Below, one piece after another: positions 55,016-63,114 of a stretch of DNA of 64,000 nt. Position numbers and translations under genes: made by a program. The DNA comes from CAWFGS01 sp963815535 (GTDB lineage Bacteria; Pseudomonadota; Alphaproteobacteria; Sphingomonadales; Sphingomonadaceae), in assembly GCA_963815535.1 (NCBI GenBank), contig CAWFGS010000001.1:744001-808000 (forward strand), given 5' to 3'. Every line of letters begins with the position of its first letter. Position 1 is the stretch's first letter. The notes beneath the pieces are model-generated. The model searched no databases. It worked only from the letters and a program-made list of their open reading frames with translations, and had not been told where the DNA came from.

Positions 55016-55862
55016 TTAAGCACCGCCCCGCGCGATGGCAAGGGGCGGACTGGCGAGGCCGAACGGGACGACGTGATTGTCCGCGAAATGCCCGATCCTC
55101 GCCCGGCCGAGATAGGGTATGCCCGCCCGCGCGCACCAGAATTGGGCGATTTCTTCCACCGTCTGACCGAATTCGCGGTCGTTTTCCGGTACGTTCGTCA
55201 CCCCGCCCAGGCGCAGTCCGGCCATGCGTGGGAGGGAGTTGGCGAGATTGAAAAACAACCGATCGACAGCATAGAGATGCTCGCTGACCTCCTCCACCAT
55301 CACGACATGGTCGGTCAGATCGGGCATCATCGGCGTGCCCGACAGCATGGCGAGCGTGTAGAGGTTGAAGGCGGCTGCAGGTTTCGCCCCGTCGAGCGAC
55401 GGTTCCACCCCGCCATTGTCACCGGAAAACCAGCGCAGCACGCGCGACACCGCCTCGCGGCCCGATGCGCTGCGCGCGCTGACCGGCATCGGCCCATGCA
55501 CAGGCTGCCCGATGCCGTGACGGTAGAGCGCGCCCAGCAGATAGCCGCAATCGGAAAACCCGACATAGGTTTTCGTCCGCGCATGCGTCGTTCATACGGA
55601 CGATGGCGGCCTGCGCGATGCGGTTCGAGCCATAACCGCCCTTCGCGAACCAGACCGCGTCGTAATCGGGATCGTTGGCGCATTCGACCAGCGCGTTCAG
55701 CCGTTCCAGATCGGTCCCGGCGAAATGGCCGTGCGCGGCAAAGCATTGTTCGTGGAAGATCGCGCTGTGCTGCGGAAAATCGGCGGCCAGCAGTCGGTCG
55801 AACGCGGCGGCATGGTCGCGGGTGATCCGCGTGGCGGGCGCGCAGATGGCTATTCTGGTCAT
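55016..55862 (-). CDS. ldcA: LD-carboxypeptidase, S66 family (frameshifted)
   Basis: Removes the terminal D-Ala from murein tetrapeptides during peptidoglycan recycling. MTRIAICAPATRIT starts the protein. FAKGGYGSNRIA, YVGFSDCGYLLGALYRHGI (nucleophile Ser within GFSD), PVHGPMP and the C-terminal catalytic Glu/His region (VMVEEVSEHLYAVDRLFFNL; GHFADNHVVPFG) follow. Frame changes lie near 55580 and 55500. The repaired length is about 281 aa. It is divergent from the Mur ligase gene, 68 bases apart. Confidence 0.88.
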
Positions 55863-55930
55863 GCTCGGTCTTTCATCGGCGAAGCGTAGCCTGCTTGTCA
55901 TGGACGGCACAACTCCATACCTGCCGCGCT

Positions 55931-57372
55931 ATGACCGACTTCCCCACTTACGACGATCTGCTGGCCCGCCCGTTCTTCTTCTGCGGGATCGGCGGGTCCG
56001 GCATGCTGCCTCTGGCGCAGATATTGAAGGGGCGCGGCGCGGCAGTCGCAGGGTCGGATCGCAGTTTCGATCAGGGGCGAAGCGCGGAGAAATTCGCTGC
56101 GCTGGAACGGCAGGGGTTCGCACTGCACCCGCAGGATGGCAGCGGGGTGGTGTCGGCGAACCAGATCCTGGTCGCGTCCGCCGCAATCGAGGACGACGTG
56201 CCCGAGATCGTGCGCGCAACGCAGCTCGGCTGTCTGCGAATGACGCGCGCCGAACTGCTCTCCATCCTGTTCAACACCAGCGGCGCGGGCATCGCGGTGG
56301 CGGGGACCAGCGGCAAATCGACCGTTACCGGAATGTTGGGCTGGATCATGCACGAAACGGGCGCGGATCCGACTATCATGAACGGCGCGGTGATGACGAA
56401 CTTCGTCAGTCGAGGAGCGCCCCTTCGCCAGTTCCCTGATCGGCGGGAATCGCGGGGTGGGCAGCGCTTTCGTCAGCGAGGTGGACGAAAGCGATGGGTC
56501 GATCGCGCTGTATCGCGCGGCTGTCGGCGTGCTGCTCAACGTCAGCCTCGACCACAAAAGCATGGACGAATTGCGTGCTCTGTTCGGCGATTTCCTGTCG
56601 CGCTGCACCGTCGCGGCGATCAACGCCGACAATGCGGAGGCACTGGCCCTGTTGCCCCGTGCGAAACAGGCACTGACATTCGGGATCGACCAGCCCAAAG
56701 CGCAGATCGGCATCGTGCCGGGCAGTATTGCGGACGGCCCGGTGCGGCAGGCGGCAACCGTGATCGACCGACATGACGGCGCTGAATATCCGCTGATCCT
56801 GAACATGCCGGGGCGGCACAATCTTTCGAACGCGCTGGCCGCGATCGCCGGTGCAGTGGCAGCGGGTGTGCCGATCGCGCGCGCGGTCGCGGCGTTGGCA
56901 GGGTTTGCGGGGCTTGCGCGCCGGTTCGACATTATCGGCGTTACGCAATCCGGCATTACGGTGATCGACGATTTCGGCCACAATCCCGAAAAGTGCGCCG
57001 CCACGCTGCGGACGTTGAAAGCCCATCCGGGCCGTGTGATCGCGTTTTTCCAGCCGCATGGCTACGGCCCCTTGCGGCAGATGGGCGCGGAACTGGCAGA
57101 AACCTTCGCTGAGGAATTGGACGCCGACGATCTTACGATCCTGTGCGACCCCGTCTATTTCGGCGGCACGGTCGATCGCAGCGAAGGCAGCGAACGGATC
57201 GTGCGCCTGATCGCGAAAGCGGGTGGCAATGCACGCATATATCGCAGATCGCGAGGAATGCGGGGATGCGATCGTCGAGATGGCGCGCGCGGGCGATCGC
57301 ATCGTAGTCATGGGCGCGCGCGACGATACGCTGACGGATTTCGCGCGATCCGTCCTGTCGCGCCTGCCATGA
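55931..57372 (+). CDS. Mur ligase family protein, MurC/Mpl-like (frameshifted)
   Basis: ATP-dependent peptide ligase of the Mur superfamily. FFFCGIGGSGMLPLAQIL is the UDP-binding N-domain, the ATP loop is AGTSGKSTVTGMLG, EVDESDGS and NVSLDHKSMDEL are central, and the C-domain shows RRFDIIGVTQSGITVIDDFGHNPEK. Shifts near 56415 and 57240 break it. The repaired length is about 480 aa. Because it sits beside ldcA, a recycling role (attaching peptide to UDP-MurNAc, as Mpl does) is more likely than the essential MurC step, but the sequence alone does not decide. Confidence 0.86.
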
Positions 57373-57650
57373 ACATCTACGCGCGCGCCGTTCAGCAAAT
57401 GAAGCTGATGCTCGGCAGCACCGCGCTTGGGCTGCTGATGGTCATCATCTGGGACCGCTATCTGCCGCACAGCACCATCCCGTTCGTGATCGCCATCGCG
57501 ATGCTACTGTATCTAGGTCGCGACATGCGCTTGTTGAATTGCCCGCGATGCGGCAAGAACCTGTTCATGCGGCGCTGGCTGTCGGTTCCTTGGCCGAACC
57601 GAGTGTGTACGCGGTGCGGATTGGATTTAGGGTCGGCGAGTAAGAGTTAA
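57369..57650 (+). CDS. Small membrane protein with C-terminal zinc ribbon
   Basis: 93-residue protein. Two hydrophobic segments (about 13-28 and 36-50) precede a C-terminal ribbon with two CxxC pairs (CPRCGKN and CTRCGLD). The ATG overlaps the Mur ligase stop (ATGA), so the genes are coupled. Function unknown. Confidence 0.78.
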   Translation: MNIYARAVQQMKLMLGSTALGLLMVIIWDRYLPHSTIPFVIAIAMLLYLGRDMRLLNCPRCGKNLFMRRWLSVPWPNRVCTRCGLDLGSASKS

Positions 57651-57654
57651 GGGT

Positions 57655-57822
57655 TTCTCGCAGAGACGCAGAGGAAAGAGAGACGCTGGGAAGAAAAGAG
57701 CGTTTCGCGGCGAAGCCGCTTTCAAACCCGATTTAGTCTTCCGACCGGAATGTCGCGTGCGAACATCGGTGACGAGAAACACTTCTTACAGCGTCTCTCT
57801 TTCCTCTGCGTCTCTGCGAGAA
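57655..57822. repeat. Perfect 34-bp inverted repeat with 100-bp spacer
   Basis: 57655-57688 is the exact reverse complement of 57789-57822. The outer part has an 8-bp rhythm (CGCAGAGA, CGCAGAGG). No reading frame is visible in the 100-base interior. It occupies nearly the whole spacer between the zinc-ribbon gene and convergent DUF808, so it may also act as a transcription terminator. Confidence 0.9.
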
Positions 57823-57835
57823 CCCAAACTTCCCC

Positions 57836-58770
57836 TCAATGGCCGACCTTGAATACCTTGTGCAGCACGAACACCAACACCGCCCCCGCAATCAAGCCGA
57901 CCACCGCCGACAGAGCGGCGTAGGTGGCCCAGCCCAGCACACCGCCCAGCCCGCCAGTCAGATCCTCGACCCCATGCTGGATGCCGTGCGTGAAGTCGGC
58001 CAGATTGTGCAGCCCAGTTCCTCGAACGCGTGGATCAGGATGCCGCCGCCGACCCACAGCATCGCGATCGTCCCGATGATGGACAGCGCGATCAGCAGCT
58101 TCGGCATGGCCGCGACCAGCCCGCGCCCGAGCGTCTGCGCGGCCTGCGATTTCTTCTGCGCCAGATGCAGCCCGATATCGTCCATCTTCACGATGATCGC
58201 GACCGCGCCATAGACGATGAACGTAATTCCAATGCCGACGACCGCCAGAATGATCGCACGCGTCAACAGCGTTTCCGCCGCAACCTCGTTCAAGGTGATC
58301 GCCATGATCTCCGCCGACAGGATCAGATCGGTCCGCATCGCCCCGGCAATCCGCTTCTTCTCGAACGCGACCGGATCTTCGATCACATCCTCCAGCGTCT
58401 TGCCGTGTTTCGCCCCGCCCAGCTTCTCGATGATCTTTTCCGCCCCTTCGTAAGAAAGGTAGAACCCGCCCAGCATCAGGACGAACACGATGGCGAACGG
58501 CAGAAACTGGCTGAGCAGCAATGCGCCCGGCAACAGGATCAGCAGCTTGTTCTTGAGGCTGCCTTTCGTAATGCGCCAGATGATCGGCAATTCGCGGGCC
58601 GGCGACAGACCGGTGACGTAGCTGGGCGTGACCGCCGCATCGTCGATCACCACGCCGGCCGCCTTCGCGCCCGCACGGCTGGCCGCAACGCCGATATCGT
58701 CCACGGAAGCGGCGGCAACGCGGGCGATGACCGCAATATCGTCGAACAGGGCAACCAGACCACCGGGCAA
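57836..58770 (-). CDS. DUF808 family membrane protein (YedI-like, frameshifted)
   Basis: About 311-residue inner-membrane protein. It begins PGGLVALFDDIAVIARVAAAS at a TTG (58770) with AGGAG 7 bases before. ASRAGAKAAGVVIDDAAVTP, then several helices (LLILLPGALLLSQFLPFAIV; FVLMLGGFYLSYEGAEKI; AIILAVVGIGITFIVYGAVA) and the ending FVLHKVFKVGH are typical of the family. An indel near 58015 precedes the last segment. Function unknown; no experimental role known to me. Confidence 0.85.
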
Positions 58771-58867
58771 ATCGTTTCTCCTGCTTGCATTCGGTTCGGC
58801 GGCGTTAGGGGGAAGCGGATCGTTGCGCCAGTGTTTGTGTTTGGCGGGCGGACAATGTGGGCAAGCC

Positions 58868-58998
58868 TCACACGAAGACACTAAGCCACGAAGGCCGTGC
58901 GCCGCAGGCAATTCATTCCACTAATTCGTAGCGAGCCGAGTTGATAGGCGGCCTCGCCGATATTCAAAACATCTTCGTGCCTTAGCGCCTTCGTGTGA
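58868..58998. repeat. Octamer-periodic inverted repeat (ACACGAAG type)
   Basis: Left arm: ACACGAAG, ACACTAAG and CCACGAAG in register (58870-58893). The right arm at 58973-58998 is its inverse, with 23 of 26 positions matching. It lies in the 403-bp spacer between DUF808 and rpsF, which otherwise holds only the likely rpsF promoter and leader. Confidence 0.8.
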
Positions 58999-59079
58999 CT
59001 TCCCTTCCATTGAACATACGTATGTCAGGCAAACGCCAGCAATACTTGCATTCCACCACAATCGGAGTAAGTGCCGCAA

Positions 59080-59133
59080 TTCCCGGTTCGCGCCGGGAAC
59101 GAAGAAAGCCGGAGGGGCCCCGCAATCGTGCGG
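59080..59133 (+). promoter_or_regulatory. Possible rpsF leader hairpins
   Basis: TTCCCGG/CCGGGAA (59080-59099, 6-base loop) and CCGCA/TGCGG (59120-59133, 4-base loop) lie 40-95 bases before the rpsF start. S6-S18 operons are often autoregulated by a leader structure; whether these hairpins form it is inference. Confidence 0.3.
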
Positions 59134-59173
59134 ATCAGCCAGCGATCGGCATTACAATGATGAAGGAAGCGAT

Positions 59174-59539
59174 ATGGCTCTTTACGAGCATATCTTTCTC
59201 GCGCGTCAGGATCTGAGCCAGTCTCAGGTCGATGCATTGGCGGACGCCGCCACCGAGATCGTCAAGAACGGCAAGGGCAAGGTCACGAAGACCGAAACCT
59301 GGGGCCTCAAGAACCTCGCATACAAGATCGACCGCAATCGCAAGGCGCATTTCGTCATGCTCAACATCGATTGCCCCACCGATGTCGTCGCCGAACTGGA
59401 ACGCCAGACCCGCATCAACGAAGACGTCATCCGTTACATGACCATCCGCGTGGACGAACTGGAAGACGAACCGTCCGTGATGATGCGCAAGAACGATCGC
59501 GACAAGAAACGTCGCAGCGACCGAGAGGACCGTAACTGA
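59174..59539 (+). CDS. rpsF: 30S ribosomal protein S6
   Basis: Small-subunit protein that pairs with S18 on 16S rRNA. MALYEHIFLARQDLSQSQVD, GKVTKTETWGLKNLAYKI and HFVMLNIDCP are conserved; the C-terminus is charged (KNDRDKKRRSDRED). 121 aa, intact. GAAGGAAG precedes the ATG. It is first gene of rpsF-rpsR-rplI, with its stop overlapping the rpsR start. Confidence 0.96.
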   Translation: MALYEHIFLARQDLSQSQVDALADAATEIVKNGKGKVTKTETWGLKNLAYKIDRNRKAHFVMLNIDCPTDVVAELERQTRINEDVIRYMTIRVDELEDEPSVMMRKNDRDKKRRSDREDRN

Positions 59540-59764
59540 TGGCCCGCCCGTTTTTCCGCCGCCGCAAATCCTGCCCGTTTTCGGGCGAAGAGCGCGCCCA
59601 CGATCGATTACAAGGATGTGCGCCTGCTGCAGGGTTTCATGTCCGAACGCGGCAAGATCGTGCCATCGCGCATTACCGCCGTATCCGCCAAGAAGCAGCG
59701 CGAGCTGGCCAAGGCGATCAAGCGCGCACGCCATATCGGCCTGCTGCCCTACCTCGTTAAGTAA
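59539..59764 (+). CDS. rpsR: 30S ribosomal protein S18 (frameshifted)
   Basis: Binds S6 and 16S rRNA. MARPFFRRRKSCPFSG is in one frame, and TIDYKDVRLLQGFMSERGKI, PSRITAVSAKKQRELAKAIK and RARHIGLLPYLVK in another; one indel near 59585 separates them. Corrected length is about 74 aa, the normal size. Confidence 0.95.
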
Positions 59765-59775
59765 GGGGAACGCAC

Positions 59776-60441
59776 ATGGATATCATCCTCCTGGAACGCG
59801 TCGAGAAACTCGGCACGATCGGCGATGTCGTCACGGTGAAGGACGGCTACGCCCGCAACTTCCTGCTGCCCAACAAGAAAGCCCTGCGCGCCAATGCCGC
59901 GAACAAGCAGGTATTCGAAGCCAACCGCGCGCAACTGGAACAGGACAACGCCGATAAGCGCGGCGACGCCGAAAAGAACGGCGAAACGGTCGGCGGGGCG
60001 GAAGTCGTGCTGCTGCGCGCATCGTCCAACTCCGGCCAGCTGTACGGTTCGGTCACCGTTCGCGACATTCACGAAAAACTGACCGATCAGGGCCACGACG
60101 TCGATCGCAAGCAGATCATTCTGGGCGCGCCGATCAAGACCATCGGCATGTTCGACGTGATGGTTCGCCTGCACCCCGAAGTCGAAGTCACGGTGAAGGC
60201 GAACGTCGCGCGGTCCGACGACGAAGCCAAGCTGCAGAGCGACGGCGTCGATGTCCTGGCTGCCATGTTCGAAGAAGAACAGGCCGAACGCGGCGAAGGC
60301 TTCACCGAAGCTGTCGACCCCACGCTGGAGCCGGGCGAAATCCCCGCCGACATGCTGGAAGACGGCGTCAGCCATCCCGAAGGCGAAACCGAAACGGAAG
60401 CGTTGATCGACGCGACCGCGCCGGAAACCGACGCCGGCTAA
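59776..60441 (+). CDS. rplI: 50S ribosomal protein L9 with acidic C-terminal extension
   Basis: MDIILLERVEKLGTIGDVV and KDGYARNFLLPNKKALRA form the N-terminal rRNA-binding domain, and the C-terminal domain (LYGSVTVRDIHEKL, KTIGMFDVMVRLHPEV) is complete by about residue 150. A further 70 residues rich in Glu/Asp follow. The total of 221 aa compares with about 149 in E. coli. Intact frame, 11 bases after rpsR. Confidence 0.95.
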   Translation: MDIILLERVEKLGTIGDVVTVKDGYARNFLLPNKKALRANAANKQVFEANRAQLEQDNADKRGDAEKNGETVGGAEVVLLRASSNSGQLYGSVTVRDIHEKLTDQGHDVDRKQIILGAPIKTIGMFDVMVRLHPEVEVTVKANVARSDDEAKLQSDGVDVLAAMFEEEQAERGEGFTEAVDPTLEPGEIPADMLEDGVSHPEGETETEALIDATAPETDAG

Positions 60442-60471
60442 GGCTTACCTCTACGGCGAGCAATCGTCACG

Positions 60472-60506
60472 AGGGCGCGGGTTCCAAGGGCCTGCGCCCT
60501 TCGTTT
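60472..60506 (+). terminator. Likely terminator after rplI
   Basis: AGGGCGC (60472-60478) pairs with GCGCCCT (60494-60500), extended by GG/CC inside, followed by TCGTTT. It begins 30 bases after the rplI stop. Confidence 0.6.
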
Positions 60507-60560
60507 ATCGATCGTATGGATCGACATCAAACTGCCACCTTCGCACGCTATCGCACCTCA

Positions 60561-62000
60561 ATGCAAGACACCGAATCCATCATCGACGAACTGGAACGCC
60601 TGTATCGTGGATCGGTCGAACGATTGCGAACCGATGTTACGGCGTTCGGACGCGACGGGTCCATTCCGGCGGCCGAACGGCGCACGGATGGCAGCTACGC
60701 CTATCCCGAACTCAGCATGCGGTTCATGGGCGGCGATCAACCCAAGGACCGCAGCCGCGCGTTCGGGCGGCTGAATGCGGCGGGCACATACACGACCACG
60801 GTCACCCGGCCCGCCATGTTCGCAGATTATCTGACGGAACAGCTGGACCTGATCGGCAGCGATTACGAAATCGAGCTGGAAGCTCGGCTGTCCTCGCAGG
60901 AAATCCCGTTTCCCTATGTGATGGATGGCGACCTTGCCGCCGAACTGGCCGGCATCAGCCCACAGGACATCGCGCGCCATTTCCCCTCGACCGAACTGGC
61001 CGACATCGGCGACGAACTGGCCGACGGGATCGAGATCGACGAAAGCGGCGGCACGATACCGCTGTCGCTGTTCGACGGCTTGCGGACCGATTTCTCGCTT
61101 GCACGGCTGGCGCATTACACCGGCACCGACACGCAGCATTTCCAGCGGTTCGTCCTGTTCACGAACTATCACCGCTATGTCGACGAGTTCGTCGATTGGG
61201 CCGGTTCGCAGCTTGGGCCAGGTGGCTACACCGCGCTGGCGGGCGCCGGTGGCCTGTACCTGACCGAACCGGTGGAGGACGCGCGCAATCAGCTGTCCGA
61301 CACCGCATGGCGGCGGCATCAGATGCCCGCCTACCACCTGATCGGCGAGAACCGCAGCGGGATCACGCTGGTCAATATCGGCGTCGGCCCTTCGAACGCG
61401 AAAACCATCTGCGACCATCTGGCGGTGCTGCGCCCCGAAGCGTGGCTGATGATCGGCCATTGCGGCGGCCTGCGCCCCAGCCAGAAGATCGGCGATTACG
61501 TGCTCGCCCACGCCTATTTGCGGGACGATCATGTCCTCGACCCCGTGCTGCCGCCCGAAATACCGCTGCCCGCGATTGCCGAAGTGCAACAGGCCCTGGC
61601 CGGCGCGGCGGAGCAAGTCAGCGGCACGCACGGCGCAGACCTGAAAAAGCGGATGCGGACCGGAACCATCGTCACGACGGACGACCGGAATTGGGAATTG
61701 CGCTACACCACCAGCGCCAAGCGGCTTTCGCTGAGCCGGGCCGTCGGGATCGACATGGAATCCGCCACCATCGCCGCGCAAGGGTATCGCTTCCGCGTTC
61801 CCTACGGCACGCTGCTATGCGTCAGCGACAAGCCGTTGCACGGCGAAATCAAGCTGCCGGGGCAGGCCAACACATTCTACGAAGAAGCCATTGGCGCGCA
61901 TTTGCAGATCGGCGTCACCGCGTGCGAATTGCTGCGCGAGGAAGGAACGCGCCTGCATTCCCGCAAATTGCGCGCGTTCAACGAACCGCCGTTCCGGTAA
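60561..62000 (+). CDS. amn: AMP nucleosidase
   Basis: Hydrolyses AMP to adenine and ribose-5-phosphate, controlling purine pools. The N-terminal domain (ESIIDELERLYRGSVERL, RFMGGDQPKDRSRAFGRL) is followed by the nucleoside-phosphorylase-like catalytic domain: NIGVGPSNAKTICDHLAVLRP, MIGHCGGLRPSQKIGDYVLAH, VGIDMESATIAAQGYRFRVPYGTLLCVSDKP. 479 aa, intact. The start at 60561 (MQDTESII) fits the family; an ATG at 60516 is the alternative. Its 3' end overlaps the convergent ATP-grasp gene by 23 bases. Confidence 0.94.
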   Translation: MQDTESIIDELERLYRGSVERLRTDVTAFGRDGSIPAAERRTDGSYAYPELSMRFMGGDQPKDRSRAFGRLNAAGTYTTTVTRPAMFADYLTEQLDLIGSDYEIELEARLSSQEIPFPYVMDGDLAAELAGISPQDIARHFPSTELADIGDELADGIEIDESGGTIPLSLFDGLRTDFSLARLAHYTGTDTQHFQRFVLFTNYHRYVDEFVDWAGSQLGPGGYTALAGAGGLYLTEPVEDARNQLSDTAWRRHQMPAYHLIGENRSGITLVNIGVGPSNAKTICDHLAVLRPEAWLMIGHCGGLRPSQKIGDYVLAHAYLRDDHVLDPVLPPEIPLPAIAEVQQALAGAAEQVSGTHGADLKKRMRTGTIVTTDDRNWELRYTTSAKRLSLSRAVGIDMESATIAAQGYRFRVPYGTLLCVSDKPLHGEIKLPGQANTFYEEAIGAHLQIGVTACELLREEGTRLHSRKLRAFNEPPFR

Positions 62001-63016
62001 TCCGGTCGGCCACGCCCAGCAATCCCTGCCGGCCCAGGCTTTCCGCCAGGACGGTTTCGACCAGCTGTTCCTGGCTCCATCCGGCAAGCGCCGCCGAGCA
62101 ACCGAACGTCTTTTGCGACGACAGGTTGCAATTGAGATTGACCTCCAGAAAAGTAATGTCGCCGGTCCGTTCGTCGACGCGGAATTCGAACCGGCCGTAA
62201 TCGAACGGCTGATATTCCTTCCACAATTTGCCCGCCAGTTCGCCAGCGCGCGCAGTGATGTCCGCATCTTCCAGCGCGTCCAGCGAATATTTTGCCGTGT
62301 GTTCGACGAAGGCGCGCTTTTCTTCGTAAGTCCGCAAATGCGCCTGATCGTTCTGCCGCACAATGATCATCGGCATAATTCGCGGTTCGCCGCCGATGGT
62401 CAGCACCGGCACTTCCAAATCGCAGCCGGGCACGAACGGTTCGACCAACGCATCATGGCCCATTGCGTGAATACCCGCCACAGCCGCCTCGATCTCGGAA
62501 AGATCGGTGGCATCCTTCACTCCCCAACTGGCGGAAGACGCATTGGGTTTGATAACGAACCGGTCGGATTGCGGCACACGCGCCAGATCGACCTCTGCGC
62601 CCCGGCGGAAAATTGCCCAGGGCGCGGTTGCAACCCCCGCCGCCTGCGCCGCGCGTTTGGCAAGATGCTTGTCATCGGCCAGCCCGCGCACGATCGGTGT
62701 CGCCCCCAGATAGGGCAAGCCGAGCCGCTCGCACAGCAGCGGACATAGCATTTCGGAATTAAGGAAGCCTGCGCGATTCAGCAGCGGGAAAACGAAATCC
62801 ACTTCCGGGTTGTCGAACAGCACCTCGAACCCTTCGGACAGGGTCAGGTTCAGCCCCAGCCGTTCCAGTATCTCGCGCATTTCGCGGTGATACATAGGCA
62901 TGGTTGCCATGTTCGGGATGCAGCCCCCCTTCCCACCGCGCGTTCTTGGCGATCAACAGGACGCGCAGACGCGCCTTGTCTGCATCGTCGAGGGTGGTCG
63001 GCGTCAGGTCGGACAT
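61978..63016 (-). CDS. D-alanine--D-alanine ligase-like ATP-grasp protein (frameshifted)
   Basis: About 346-residue ATP-grasp ligase. It starts MSDLTPTTLDDADKARLRVL; a G-run indel near 62930 leads to MYHREMREILERLGL. Ddl-like motifs are FVFPLLNRAGFLNSEMLCPL, LPYLGATPIVRGLADDKHLAKR, FVIKPNASSASWGV and EFRVDERTGDITFLEVNLNCNL. The last replaces the Ddl EVNTLPG with EVNLNCN, so the substrate is probably not D-Ala. It lies 98 bases downstream of rimK on the same strand, suggesting a joint role. Confidence 0.85.
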
Positions 63017-63114
63017 AAGATAGCTTCTTGATTTTCGATGAAATAAGCGAACGGTGCCGCGTCGCAGCAGGCCCTACCCCATATCCGCACTGAAACGCCA
63101 GCCGCGCGAACGGG

